Assembly (NCBI GenBank): GCA_027459645.1
Contig: DAIDHQ010000028.1
Location: 186,001 to 250,000 of the forward strand
Source of the DNA: Vulcanimicrobiota bacterium
Lineage (GTDB): Bacteria > Vulcanimicrobiota > Vulcanimicrobiia > Vulcanimicrobiales > Vulcanimicrobiaceae
Reading direction: 5' to 3'
Length of the DNA: 64,000 nt
Positions 46,981-55,545 of this stretch are shown here, piece after piece (within the stretch, counting starts at the first letter, position 1; each line of letters begins with the position of its first letter). The translations under genes were made by a program, and so were the position numbers. The notes under the pieces were generated by a model that was not told the DNA's origin, did not search any database, and was given only the letters and a program-made list of their open reading frames with translations.

Positions 46981-47409
46981 GTGGCTCAGCAACGTAGGCG
47001 CGGTCTTCCGCCGCGCGTCTATCTCCCGATCGTCGCCGTTTTCGCGATCCTCTTTCTCGCCGCCATGGCGTACCTGATCGCCGACGGCTTCGGTGTGACC
47101 GGGTCGGTTTTCGGAAAAGCCGCGGCGCCCGGCGGCTCGGCGATGCAAGCGCAGAGCGGTGGAACCAACGTGCAGGGCGGCGGACCGCCCCCCGCGGTCA
47201 TGGTGCAGTTGCAGACGCTGCGCGCACGCGTCGCCAAGCATCCGAACGACGACGTAGCGATCACGCAACTCGCCGACATGTATCTCGCCGCAAGTAAATT
47301 CGATCAAGCGATTCCGCTCTACAAACGTGCGCTTGCGATCAATCCCAAGAACGTCGCCGCACAGACCGGTCTGGCCGAAGCCCAGGAAAGCCTGCGCGAA
47401 TCGCAGTGA
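46981..47409 (+). CDS. membrane-anchored TPR protein
   Basis: The 142-residue protein starts at GTG 46981, has one membrane helix (about 13-35), a Gly/Ala/Gln-rich linker, and one or two TPR units (TQLADMYLAASKFDQAIPLYKRALAINP). It resembles the TPR part of CcmH/NrfG-like factors, but nothing nearby points to cytochrome assembly. Its stop overlaps the first M55 peptidase as GTGA, so a role in scaffolding or locating those peptidases is possible. Confidence 0.75.
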   Translation: MAQQRRRGLPPRVYLPIVAVFAILFLAAMAYLIADGFGVTGSVFGKAAAPGGSAMQAQSGGTNVQGGGPPPAVMVQLQTLRARVAKHPNDDVAITQLADMYLAASKFDQAIPLYKRALAINPKNVAAQTGLAEAQESLRESQ

Positions 47410-48239
47410 GGCTCTACGTTTCCGCCGATATGGAGGGAACGGCCGGCGTCTGTTCGTGGGCGCAAGTCGATCCGGCGAACGCATTCGAATATCCGACGTA
47501 CCGGCGCTATATGACCCAAGAGGTCGTGGCCGCCATCGCCGGCGCGCGCGCGGCGGAAACGTGCGAGGTTCTCGTCAACGACTCGCATTGGGATATGCGC
47601 AACCTCTTGTGGGACGATCTGCCGCACGACGTGCGCGTGATTTCCGGCGCGCGAAAACCGCTCTCGATGAGCGAAGGCGCGCAGGATCGCTACGATGCGG
47701 CCTTCTTTACGGGCTATCACGCAAAGATCGGCGACGCGGGCGCCGTGCTCGCGCACACGTATTCGAACGAAACGATCTACAACGTGTCGATCAACGGACG
47801 CAGGTGCAGCGAAGCGTTGCTCAACGCGGCGCTGCTGGGAACCTACGGAACCCCCGTCGTCTTAATCACGGGCGATGCGGGGACCGTCGCGGCCGCGCGT
47901 GAGGATCTGCCGTGGATCACGGGCGTCGCGGTCAAGGAAGCGATCGGGTATTATGCCGCCAATACGATGACGCCGGCGGCCGCTCGCGATGCCATTGCCG
48001 AAGGGGCGCGAGAAGCGATCGCGCGCCGGCGCGAAGCGAAAACCTTTAGGTTCGAACCGCCGATCGAGTTGACGATCGATACGGCGGGCGTCGAACATGC
48101 CGATTTCATCGAACTGCTTCCGCGCTTCGAGCGCACCGCAGGCCGCAGCGTCCGCTTCCGTACGGACGACTACATCGAAGCGTTTCACGCATTCCTCGTC
48201 GCGATGCGGCTGGCGAGCGCCGCGAACCTGCCCGCATGA
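47406..48239 (+). CDS. M55 family peptidase (DppA-type D-aminopeptidase), copy 1
   Basis: The 277-residue protein begins with the family signature YVSADMEG (D8, E10 as zinc ligands) and keeps NDSHWDMRN (H61), TGYHAKIG (H105) and LAHTYS. DppA enzymes cut the N-terminal residue of D-amino-acid peptides and form a decamer. The GTG start is in a GTGA overlap with the TPR gene; the stop overlaps copy 2 as ATGA. It may recycle cell-wall peptides. Confidence 0.93.
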   Translation: MRLYVSADMEGTAGVCSWAQVDPANAFEYPTYRRYMTQEVVAAIAGARAAETCEVLVNDSHWDMRNLLWDDLPHDVRVISGARKPLSMSEGAQDRYDAAFFTGYHAKIGDAGAVLAHTYSNETIYNVSINGRRCSEALLNAALLGTYGTPVVLITGDAGTVAAAREDLPWITGVAVKEAIGYYAANTMTPAAARDAIAEGAREAIARRREAKTFRFEPPIELTIDTAGVEHADFIELLPRFERTAGRSVRFRTDDYIEAFHAFLVAMRLASAANLPA

Positions 48240-49057
48240 AGCTCTACGTTTCCACCGACATGGAAGGGGTCGCGGGCGTGACGAGCTGGCAGCAAGTCGA
48301 CGCACGGACGCCTCATGCGGAATATGCGGCGTACCGGCGCTACTACACGCAGGAGGTCGCGGCCGCCGTGGGCGGCGCGCGCCGCGGCGGGGCGACGTCG
48401 ATCCTCATCAACGACTCGCACGGGCCGATGCGCAACCTGCTCTTCGACGAACTCCCCGCCGACGTGCGCGTGATCTTCGGCAATCGCAAGCCGTTTTCGA
48501 TGGTGCAGGACGCGCAAGGATTCGACGGCGCGTTTTTCATCGGGTACCACGGCGGCATCGGCGACGCCGACGCCGTGCTCTGCCATACCTACACGCCTTC
48601 GATCATGTACGAAGTGCGCATCAACGGCACGATTTGCAGCGAAGCGACGATCAACGCGGCGCTGCTCGGCGCATACGGCATCCCGCTGCTCTATGTCACC
48701 GGCGATCGGACGACGGTCGAAGGCATTACGCACACCATGCCGTGGGTTCGCGGTACGATCGTGAAGGAATCGATCGGGAACTTTAGTGCCAACACGATGT
48801 CGCCGGCGGCGGCGCGCGAACGCATCGAATCCGATGCAGCCGAAGCACTTGCGAACGCGCCTCACGCGAAGCCGTTCACGTTCGAACCGCCGATCACGCT
48901 CGATCTCGCGCTTGCAAAAACCGAGCAGGCCGACTATCTGCAGCTGATTCCCGGCTTTCTGCGAACGGGACCGCGCAGCGTCCGGTTCGTCGACGACGAT
49001 ATGCAGACGGTCTTCAAGGCGTTCGTGGCCTGCTTCCGCCTCGGGGCGCTCGCGTAA
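48236..49057 (+). CDS. M55 family peptidase (DppA-type), copy 2
   Basis: The 273-residue paralogue retains all metal motifs: YVSTDMEG, NDSHGPMRN (H62), IGYHGGIG (H105) and LCHTYT. It is clearly a duplicate of the preceding gene but has diverged widely, so the pair may form a mixed ring or differ in substrate. ATGA overlap forces coupled translation in a fixed ratio. Confidence 0.93.
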   Translation: MKLYVSTDMEGVAGVTSWQQVDARTPHAEYAAYRRYYTQEVAAAVGGARRGGATSILINDSHGPMRNLLFDELPADVRVIFGNRKPFSMVQDAQGFDGAFFIGYHGGIGDADAVLCHTYTPSIMYEVRINGTICSEATINAALLGAYGIPLLYVTGDRTTVEGITHTMPWVRGTIVKESIGNFSANTMSPAAARERIESDAAEALANAPHAKPFTFEPPITLDLALAKTEQADYLQLIPGFLRTGPRSVRFVDDDMQTVFKAFVACFRLGALA

Positions 49058-49086
49058 CGCAGCCTCACTAAGCTTCTTTACCTTCG

Positions 49087-49785
49087 GTGACGAAATCTAG
49101 AAACGTGCAGCAGATCACGCCTCCCTCATCGCTCGAGTCGCCCACGATGCTGAGCGCCGAAGGCCGCGAGCCGGTTATGGCGATCGTCGAGGAGGTCACA
49201 TTGCGAGCGTGCCGCTTGCGTTCTCTCGGCGAATTTGCGCTCGGCGAAACGGTCTCGTTCGATTGCACCCTGCGCGGGGCGCCGAAAGTTCCCCTTACGG
49301 GCCGCATTTCTTCGAGCGCGGAAAACGGCGTCCGTCGGTCGTACACGATCACCTTCGACGACCTGGACGGCCGCCAAGCCGATCGTATCGCGATGGCGCT
49401 CGACATGGCTCGGCGCTTCGCCGACGCGCACCACGTCGAACACCACAGCGGCACCGCGCTCACGCGTTCGAGTCCTCGCATTTCAATAGATACAGAAATC
49501 ATCTATATGTCGGATGCCCACGAACGCAGAATCGGACGCGCGACGAACGTCTCGACCGGCGGCGTGTTGATGAACGCTGCCGACGCCGACGTACCGGTGG
49601 GTGCGGCGCTCGAACTCCGCTTTACGCTGCCGGGGCGAACGAACGAGATTCGCGTACACGCGCGCGTCGTCGCGCATCAGGCACAATCGCCGAATTATAA
49701 CATCGCGTTCTATCAGGTTCCCGAGGACGCGCGCGTCGAACTCGAATCCTTCGTCAACGCGCACGCCCCGGGAAAAGCGCCGTAG
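49087..49785 (+). CDS. PilZ-domain protein
   Basis: The 232-residue protein has a first beta-barrel-like half (about 30-110, YcgR-N or degenerate PilZ) and a C-terminal PilZ domain (about 125-230). The C-terminal domain has Arg-containing SSPRISIDTEI and HERRIGRATNVSTGG, which includes the NxSxxG cyclic-di-GMP motif. It may be an effector for the cyclic-di-GMP enzyme at 5338. The start is uncertain: GTG 49087 has no strong ribosome site. Confidence 0.8.
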   Translation: MTKSRNVQQITPPSSLESPTMLSAEGREPVMAIVEEVTLRACRLRSLGEFALGETVSFDCTLRGAPKVPLTGRISSSAENGVRRSYTITFDDLDGRQADRIAMALDMARRFADAHHVEHHSGTALTRSSPRISIDTEIIYMSDAHERRIGRATNVSTGGVLMNAADADVPVGAALELRFTLPGRTNEIRVHARVVAHQAQSPNYNIAFYQVPEDARVELESFVNAHAPGKAP

Positions 49786-49786
49786 C

Positions 49787-51187
49787 TTAAGGCGATACGG
49801 CGACCGCGTTCCCGCGCAGCGCGATCGCGATTTGCGCCACGTCATCTTCCGAGATCGACAGGCGGCGCATCGCCGCCTCGTGCGCCTCGATCGTCTCAAC
49901 GCTCGCGCTCGAAACGGCGCGCTCTTCACGCAAACGTTTGATCTCCTCCGTCACCGCATGCGCGAGTTCGGGCGTCACGTCGATGCCGGCGGCCTGCAAT
50001 AGATCCGCGCTCTTGCGCAACGTGTCTTCCACGAGCGCGACGCCGGAGTGCTTTCCAAAGATGAAGGTGGTGTGGCCGCCCACGAGTTCCGAGGGAACCG
50101 CTTCGTAGATGCGCCGGTCGATCAGCACGCCGTGCGTGTGGATTCCCGATTCGTGCGCGAAGACGCCGCGACCGACGATGGGCTCGTGCTGTTGCATCGG
50201 AACGCCGCTCATGCGTTCCATGAAGCGCGCGAGCTGGCGCAGCTTTTCATACTTGAAGCCGGGGATCTCGACGCCGTAGAGCACGCGCATCGCCACGACG
50301 TATTCGTGGAGCTTGACGTTGCCGGCCCGCTCGCCGTACCCGTTCGCCGTCACCGAAATCACCTTAAAACCGCACGACGTCGCCGTCACGGCGTTGATCG
50401 TGCCCAACCCGTAATCGTTATGGAGGTGGGCGACGATCGGAATGCCTTTCGGAAGCGCGCCCACGATGCGCGTTCCGTACCAGCGCATCGCTTCCGGCGT
50501 CAGACACCCGACCGTGTCGGGCCACGCGGGACGCGTACCGCCCGCTTCCAGGCCGGCCTTGAAGTAGCTGATGAAATAATCGACGTCGCCGCGGCTACCG
50601 TCTTCCGCGCCGAACTCGATACGTTCGACGCCGCACTCGCGCGCGTGTTTGATCGCGTCGCACTGCAGCCGCACGTTCGCGTTGCGGTAGAATTCGAGCG
50701 GAAGATCCAGCCATTCCGACTCGTCGCGCCCTTCGAAGCGCAAGAGCGTCTTGCCGATCTTGTACTTCAGGTGCAAGTCGCTCCCGCTCGAGAAAATGAA
50801 GAACGTGACCGCCGACGGCTCGATGCCGACCTCTTTGAGCGTGGCGATCGTGACGTCGATGTCTTTGCGGTTGCTGCGGCACATAACGACGATCTCGGCG
50901 TCGCCGAGTTCGCCGCGCCGTTTCGCCTCCATCACGAGTTGCAGCGTGCGGCGATCGCCTTCGGAGGCGGCGGGGAAGCCGACGCTCATGATGTGAACGC
51001 CGATCTCTGCGAGCGCCTTCGCGATCTCCAACTTCTGCGCCGGAGTGTAGCAGACGCCCGGCATCTGCTCGCCGTCGCGCAGGGTTTCGTCGTACAAGCG
51101 CAGTTCCGCGGGATCGGGAAACGACACGTTGCGCGTAAACTCTTGCGGATTGCGAATCAGGCGTTCGATGGGTTCGCGTAGTTCCAT
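49787..51187 (-). CDS. 2-isopropylmalate/homocitrate/citramalate synthase family enzyme
   Basis: The 466-residue protein starts at ATG 51187, with GAGGAG six bases upstream. The TIM-barrel has DETLRDGEQMPGV and the metal motif HLHNDYGLG, plus GRGVFAHESGIHTHG. It condenses acetyl-CoA with a 2-oxo acid. The LeuA C-terminal allosteric domain is missing, so feedback by leucine is not expected in the usual way. NifV/homocitrate or a re-citrate-type role is possible. No leuB, leuC or leuD lies beside it. Confidence 0.85.
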   Translation of the reverse strand: MELREPIERLIRNPQEFTRNVSFPDPAELRLYDETLRDGEQMPGVCYTPAQKLEIAKALAEIGVHIMSVGFPAASEGDRRTLQLVMEAKRRGELGDAEIVVMCRSNRKDIDVTIATLKEVGIEPSAVTFFIFSSGSDLHLKYKIGKTLLRFEGRDESEWLDLPLEFYRNANVRLQCDAIKHARECGVERIEFGAEDGSRGDVDYFISYFKAGLEAGGTRPAWPDTVGCLTPEAMRWYGTRIVGALPKGIPIVAHLHNDYGLGTINAVTATSCGFKVISVTANGYGERAGNVKLHEYVVAMRVLYGVEIPGFKYEKLRQLARFMERMSGVPMQQHEPIVGRGVFAHESGIHTHGVLIDRRIYEAVPSELVGGHTTFIFGKHSGVALVEDTLRKSADLLQAAGIDVTPELAHAVTEEIKRLREERAVSSASVETIEAHEAAMRRLSISEDDVAQIAIALRGNAVAVSP

Positions 51188-51195
51188 AGCTCTCC

Positions 51196-52557
51196 TCAGA
51201 CGTGTGCCGCGGGATCGGTGCGGGGCGGCAAGCCCGCGTCGGCCGCAGCGCTCGATTGGGCATTCCGCGTGTAAACGCGCAATTCCGCGATGTCCCGCGG
51301 AAACATCAACTCCAGGGTCCAATCGAAGGCGACGCGCAAGCGCCGGTCCAAGCTCGGCAAGCGCAGCAAGTAGTACGAGCGCCAGAGAAACCAAGCGAGG
51401 AAGCCGGTGAGGACGCGATCGCCGGGAAGCTGCGCGACGGCTTTGCGCCCGCCGAGGGATGCCATCATGCCGAGCGATCGAAATCGAAACGGGCGCGTCG
51501 GGCGGCCGTGCAATACCGCAACCAGGTTGTCCGCGAGCGCGGGCCCTTCCCGAATCGCATGCTGCGCGGTCGGCGGATAGGTCGCGCCGCTGCCGTCGGG
51601 GATCGACGCACAATCGCCCAGCGCCCACACGCCGGGAAAACCCGGGACGCGAAAATCGCCGTCAACGACGATGGCGCCTCGCTTCGTATGCGGCAACGGC
51701 GTATCCGCGAGCGTGGCCGCCGGCTTTACGCCCGCGCTCCAGACGATCGTGCGCGTGTCGATGCGTTTGCCGCTCTGCAGCGTAATCGAGGTGGCATCGG
51801 CCGATGCGACGCCGTCGCCGGTAAGAATTTCGACGCCGCGTTTGCGCAGCAGCTCCGCCGAATAGCGCCCCATCTTTTCGGGAAGGCCCGGCAAGAGCGT
51901 TGGGCCGCCCTCGATCAGGATCACGCGCACCTCTTGCCGGCGTACGTGCGGATAAAAACGCAGCACGGAGCGGAAGAGCTCGACGAGTTCGCCCGTAGCT
52001 TCGACACCCGTAAATCCGCCGCCGACCACGACGACGGTCAGCAAGCGCGCGCGCTCGGCTTCATCCGAGATGGAATCGGCGAGTTCGAGCAGCCAAACGA
52101 AGCGGTTGCGCAAGATGCCCGCATCTTCGAGCGTCTTGAGCGCGAAGACGTGTTCGGCGACGCCGGGCAATCCGAAGGTCGACGTGGACGATCCGAGCGC
52201 GAGCACGATCTGATCGTAAGCGAGCGTTTCCACTTCACCGCTCAGCGTGTGCGCAACTTCGATCGTTTTCGCGGCGACGTCGAGCTTGCGTGCGTCGGCA
52301 AGGATGAAGCGCGTCCGCTTGAGTTGCGAACGAATCGGCGTGACGACGTGGCGCACGTCCAGCTCGCCCGAACTGACTTCGGGCAGCATCGGCGTGAAGA
52401 GCATGAAGTTTTCGCGGCTCACCAGGACGATCTCGGCCTCTCCGGGATGCAGCCGAGCTTCTAATCGGCGCGCCACGGAGACGCCGGCGAATCCGCCGCC
52501 GAGAATCACGATTCGGGAAGGACGCGTGGAAGCGTTCACGTGAAGAGCGTTAGCCAT
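51196..52557 (-). CDS. ndh: type II NADH dehydrogenase (NDH-2)
   Basis: The 453-residue flavoprotein has an FAD site (IVILGGGFAGVSVARRLE), an NADH site (VVVVGGGFTGVEATGEL), the VWALGDCASI flavin motif, and a C-terminal amphipathic segment for membrane binding (WFLWRSYYLLRLPSL). It moves electrons from NADH to quinone without pumping protons. Its ATG overlaps the divergent protease ATG by two bases; a GTG at 52539 is an alternative start. It lies eight bases upstream of the synthase gene. Confidence 0.92.
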   Translation of the reverse strand: MANALHVNASTRPSRIVILGGGFAGVSVARRLEARLHPGEAEIVLVSRENFMLFTPMLPEVSSGELDVRHVVTPIRSQLKRTRFILADARKLDVAAKTIEVAHTLSGEVETLAYDQIVLALGSSTSTFGLPGVAEHVFALKTLEDAGILRNRFVWLLELADSISDEAERARLLTVVVVGGGFTGVEATGELVELFRSVLRFYPHVRRQEVRVILIEGGPTLLPGLPEKMGRYSAELLRKRGVEILTGDGVASADATSITLQSGKRIDTRTIVWSAGVKPAATLADTPLPHTKRGAIVVDGDFRVPGFPGVWALGDCASIPDGSGATYPPTAQHAIREGPALADNLVAVLHGRPTRPFRFRSLGMMASLGGRKAVAQLPGDRVLTGFLAWFLWRSYYLLRLPSLDRRLRVAFDWTLELMFPRDIAELRVYTRNAQSSAAADAGLPPRTDPAAHV

Positions 52558-53344
52558 GACCGAAGATGATCCCACCGAGGAACCACAACCGAAGAAAAAC
52601 GGGAAAGGTGCCGCCGCGGGCAGTCTGGGCGCGCTTGCGTTGCTGGCGATCAAGTACGTTGCGATCGCCGCCAAGCTGCTCGCCGGGAGCTGGACCTTCT
52701 TGCTCTCGCTCGTCTTTTACGTGGCCTTCTTCGGCTGGCGCCTGGGGATCGTCATCTTATTCGTCATCGCGGCGCACGAACTCGGACATTATTTTGCCTA
52801 TCGCGCCTACGGCTTGCAGGCGCGCCTGCCGGTCTTTATTCCATTTCTCGGAGCGTACACGCAAGGCGCCATCGCGCCGGATCTCGAGGAAGATGCGTAC
52901 ATTGCGCTCGCCGGCCCGCTGACGGGGCTCGTGCTCTCCGCCGCGTGCTATGCGGTCGGGATCGCGCTCCACGACCGGTTTTGGCTCGCGTGTGCCGATA
53001 TCTCGGCGTTCCTGAACCTCTTCAACATGATTCCGGTGCTGCCGTTCGACGGCGGCCGCGTCATCGGCGCCGTCTGGCCCCCGCTGTGGATCGCAGGAAT
53101 CGCGCTCTTCGTGCTCGCCGCGGTCTGGCTGCACGTACCGATCTTCCTCGTGATCTTGATCGCGCTGCTCGGGATCCCGGCAATGTGGTCGGCGTTACGC
53201 GGCTCTCCCGATCCGCGCTCGCTCGCGATGACGCTGGCCGCGCGCATCCGGGTCAGCGTATGGTACGTGGCCACCGCCGCGGGCCTCGTAATGCTGATCG
53301 GCTCGGCACACGGCGCCCTGCCTTCCAACGGCGGCACGCTGTGA
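52556..53344 (+). CDS. M50 family site-2-type intramembrane metalloprotease
   Basis: The 262-residue polytopic protein has the active-site helix AAHELGHYFAYRAYG and the third metal ligand region NMIPVLPFDGGRV. An LAGPLTGL segment lies between them. No PDZ domain is present, unlike RseP. It would cleave membrane-spanning substrates such as anti-sigma factors. The N-terminus is charged (EDDPTEEPQPKKN). The stop overlaps the next gene as GTGA. Confidence 0.9.
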   Translation: MTEDDPTEEPQPKKNGKGAAAGSLGALALLAIKYVAIAAKLLAGSWTFLLSLVFYVAFFGWRLGIVILFVIAAHELGHYFAYRAYGLQARLPVFIPFLGAYTQGAIAPDLEEDAYIALAGPLTGLVLSAACYAVGIALHDRFWLACADISAFLNLFNMIPVLPFDGGRVIGAVWPPLWIAGIALFVLAAVWLHVPIFLVILIALLGIPAMWSALRGSPDPRSLAMTLAARIRVSVWYVATAAGLVMLIGSAHGALPSNGGTL

Positions 53345-53901
53345 GCGGCGACGGCGACGCTCCGGATTTCGCGATGACGCGCGCGGTCGAGATCTTGGCG
53401 TCCATCTACGAACGCAACCGGCGTTCGCCGCAAGCGCCGCCCCCCGCGACGGATCGTCCGCTCGTGCTCTTCAGCGAAACGGTGGCGTTCGACGTCACGC
53501 GCACGACGCGCGCCCAAGTCGAACGCGCGCTCGGCACGGCCTTCGCCTATCCCGCTCGCGGCTGGCACACCTACGCGGTGCGCGGCGACCGATCGCAGCG
53601 GCTCCTCCTGAGCGCGTTCTACAGCGGCGAGCGTCTGATTTCGGCGGAACTCTATCTACCGAAAGTAAAACGCGCGCCCAACTTGCAGGCGCGCGATCTA
53701 CGTTTCCGCGTGATTCCCGGCGAGATCGAGATCGGCAAGCCGGTCACCGTTCTACCCGAACATTTCGGCCCCGTCTCGGCACTCGCCGAAAAACTCGGCG
53801 CGTACGAGAACATGTTCGAAGCCCGCTTTCCGGGCGGCGCCGGCTATGCCATGGGCAACGCCGGAATCATCGAACGCTTGGCCCTCTACGCCTCATCCTG
53901 A
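53341..53901 (+). CDS. hypothetical cytosolic protein coupled to the M50 protease
   Basis: The 186-residue protein starts at GTG 53341 in a GTGA overlap with the protease gene; a longer frame upstream is a shadow. No signal peptide or membrane helix is seen. The middle has a beta-rich region (VLFSETVAFDVTRTTRAQV, GWHTYAVRGDRSQRLLLSAFY). No family is recognised. Coupled translation suggests a role with the protease. Confidence 0.7.
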   Translation: MSGDGDAPDFAMTRAVEILASIYERNRRSPQAPPPATDRPLVLFSETVAFDVTRTTRAQVERALGTAFAYPARGWHTYAVRGDRSQRLLLSAFYSGERLISAELYLPKVKRAPNLQARDLRFRVIPGEIEIGKPVTVLPEHFGPVSALAEKLGAYENMFEARFPGGAGYAMGNAGIIERLALYASS

Positions 53902-53904
53902 TCT

Positions 53905-55545
53905 CTAGATATCCACGTTCATCATATTGTCGAACGGCGTAATCGCGTTCGGATGGAAGTTCTTGAGGTCTTTGTTCGCCAGATAGACGTCCACGCGCTG
54001 CGCCGTCACCATGACGGGCACGTCTTTGGCGAATGCGTGGACGAAGGTGGCGACGTCTCTCTGACGTCCCTGCGAACTGTACTTCGTATAGAAGTCGTCC
54101 ATCGCGGCCTGCGCCTTCGGATTGCACCAGCGCGGGTCGTTCTGTCCGGCCGGCGGGAAAGCGTTGCATGCGTAGATTTGAGAGTAATCGCCGATGGCGT
54201 CGTTCTCCCATGCAAATCCTATGATGTCCCACTTATGCGAGTCATAAACGATGCCGCCCATCTGGACCGGCGCGAAGAACATCGCCGTCGGGTAATGGTG
54301 AACGTCGAGCGCAACGCCGATCTTCTGCCAGTCGGCGCGCTCGAGTTCGATTTCATCGTCGACGTCCGAGAGGCCACTCACCGCCGCATAGCGCAGAATG
54401 AGCTTCTTACCATTCTTTTCGCGAATGCCGTCCGGGCCGCGCTTCCAACCGGCCTGATCGAGCAACTGATTGGCTTTGTTCACGTCGAACGGCGTCGTCG
54501 GAACCGTCACCCGGTATGGCGCGGTCAACGGCGTCGGCGAGTCGGAAACGGTGCCGAGCCCGTGCGCGATCTTGTCGATAATTTGCTGCCTATTGAGAGC
54601 ATAGAGCAGCGCCCTACGCACCGAGACATCCGAGAGTAACGGGCTCGTGGTGTTAAAGTCGATGTGATCCCAATAGTAACTCGGTTGCTCGTGGACCGTG
54701 TACGGCTCGAGTGCCTTCGCGCGGCCGAGATAGTTGCCGCTTACGAGCCACCAGAGATCCTGCTGCTTCGCTTGGAATTCCGTCAGGAGGGTGTTCCGAT
54801 CCGGGATCTCGGTATAAATGATTTCTTTGAGCTTTGGCAGGCCACGGAAGTACAACGGGTTCGCCACCATGACGATACGTTGTCCGCGGTCCCACTCTTT
54901 ATATTTGAACGGGCCGATGCCGACGGGCAAATTATTGTACGGCACGTGGTTGATGTTGGGGTATTTGGCAAGCAAATGCTTCGGAAGCACGCACGGGTTG
55001 GCGCCTTGGCTCGTAAAAAAGTTTTCGATGAACGGCGAGTATGGCTTCTTCAAATGCAGCACGACGGTGTATTTGTCGGGCTCGTCGACTTTGCTGATCT
55101 GATCCCATCCTTCGCGGCTGACCTCATCGTTCGCCGGGTTCTGCACGACGCCGATCGAGAAGACGACGTCGTCGGCGGTGAACGGCGCGCCGTCCGACCA
55201 GCGCACGCCCTTGCGTAGATGGTAGGTGATCGTCAATCCGTCTTTGCTCACTCCGCCGTTTTGCTTCGTGGGAATGACGGTCAGCAGTTCCGGGTACGGC
55301 TTGTTGTGCTCGTCCCACTTGATGAGCCACGCCATCGTGAGCGACGACATCATGTCGAGCGTCGCAAACTGCCCCAAGTGCGGATTGAGCGTATTGACGT
55401 CTCCCACATCGGCCCAGCGCAATACGTGCGGCTGGGTAAAGCTGTTAACGCGGCCGTTGGCGAGCGTGGCGGTTCCTCCGCCGGTTTTACTGCATGCCGA
55501 GAGCACTACGGCAAGGCCGAGCGCGGCAATAACGAGTCGTTTCAA
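53905..55545 (-). CDS. oligopeptide-type ABC substrate-binding lipoprotein, copy 1
   Basis: The 546-residue family-5 solute-binding protein has lipobox LSAC and the fold's hallmarks (LRKGVRWSDGAPFTADDVVFS, VGIGPFKYKEW, VRRALLYALNRQQI). TTG 55545 lies in a TTGA overlap with the upstream stop and has GGGAG eight bases before it, giving MKRLVIAALGLAVVLSAC; ATG 55560 is the alternative. No permease or ATPase gene is in the window. Confidence 0.92.
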   Translation of the reverse strand: MKRLVIAALGLAVVLSACSKTGGGTATLANGRVNSFTQPHVLRWADVGDVNTLNPHLGQFATLDMMSSLTMAWLIKWDEHNKPYPELLTVIPTKQNGGVSKDGLTITYHLRKGVRWSDGAPFTADDVVFSIGVVQNPANDEVSREGWDQISKVDEPDKYTVVLHLKKPYSPFIENFFTSQGANPCVLPKHLLAKYPNINHVPYNNLPVGIGPFKYKEWDRGQRIVMVANPLYFRGLPKLKEIIYTEIPDRNTLLTEFQAKQQDLWWLVSGNYLGRAKALEPYTVHEQPSYYWDHIDFNTTSPLLSDVSVRRALLYALNRQQIIDKIAHGLGTVSDSPTPLTAPYRVTVPTTPFDVNKANQLLDQAGWKRGPDGIREKNGKKLILRYAAVSGLSDVDDEIELERADWQKIGVALDVHHYPTAMFFAPVQMGGIVYDSHKWDIIGFAWENDAIGDYSQIYACNAFPPAGQNDPRWCNPKAQAAMDDFYTKYSSQGRQRDVATFVHAFAKDVPVMVTAQRVDVYLANKDLKNFHPNAITPFDNMMNVDI

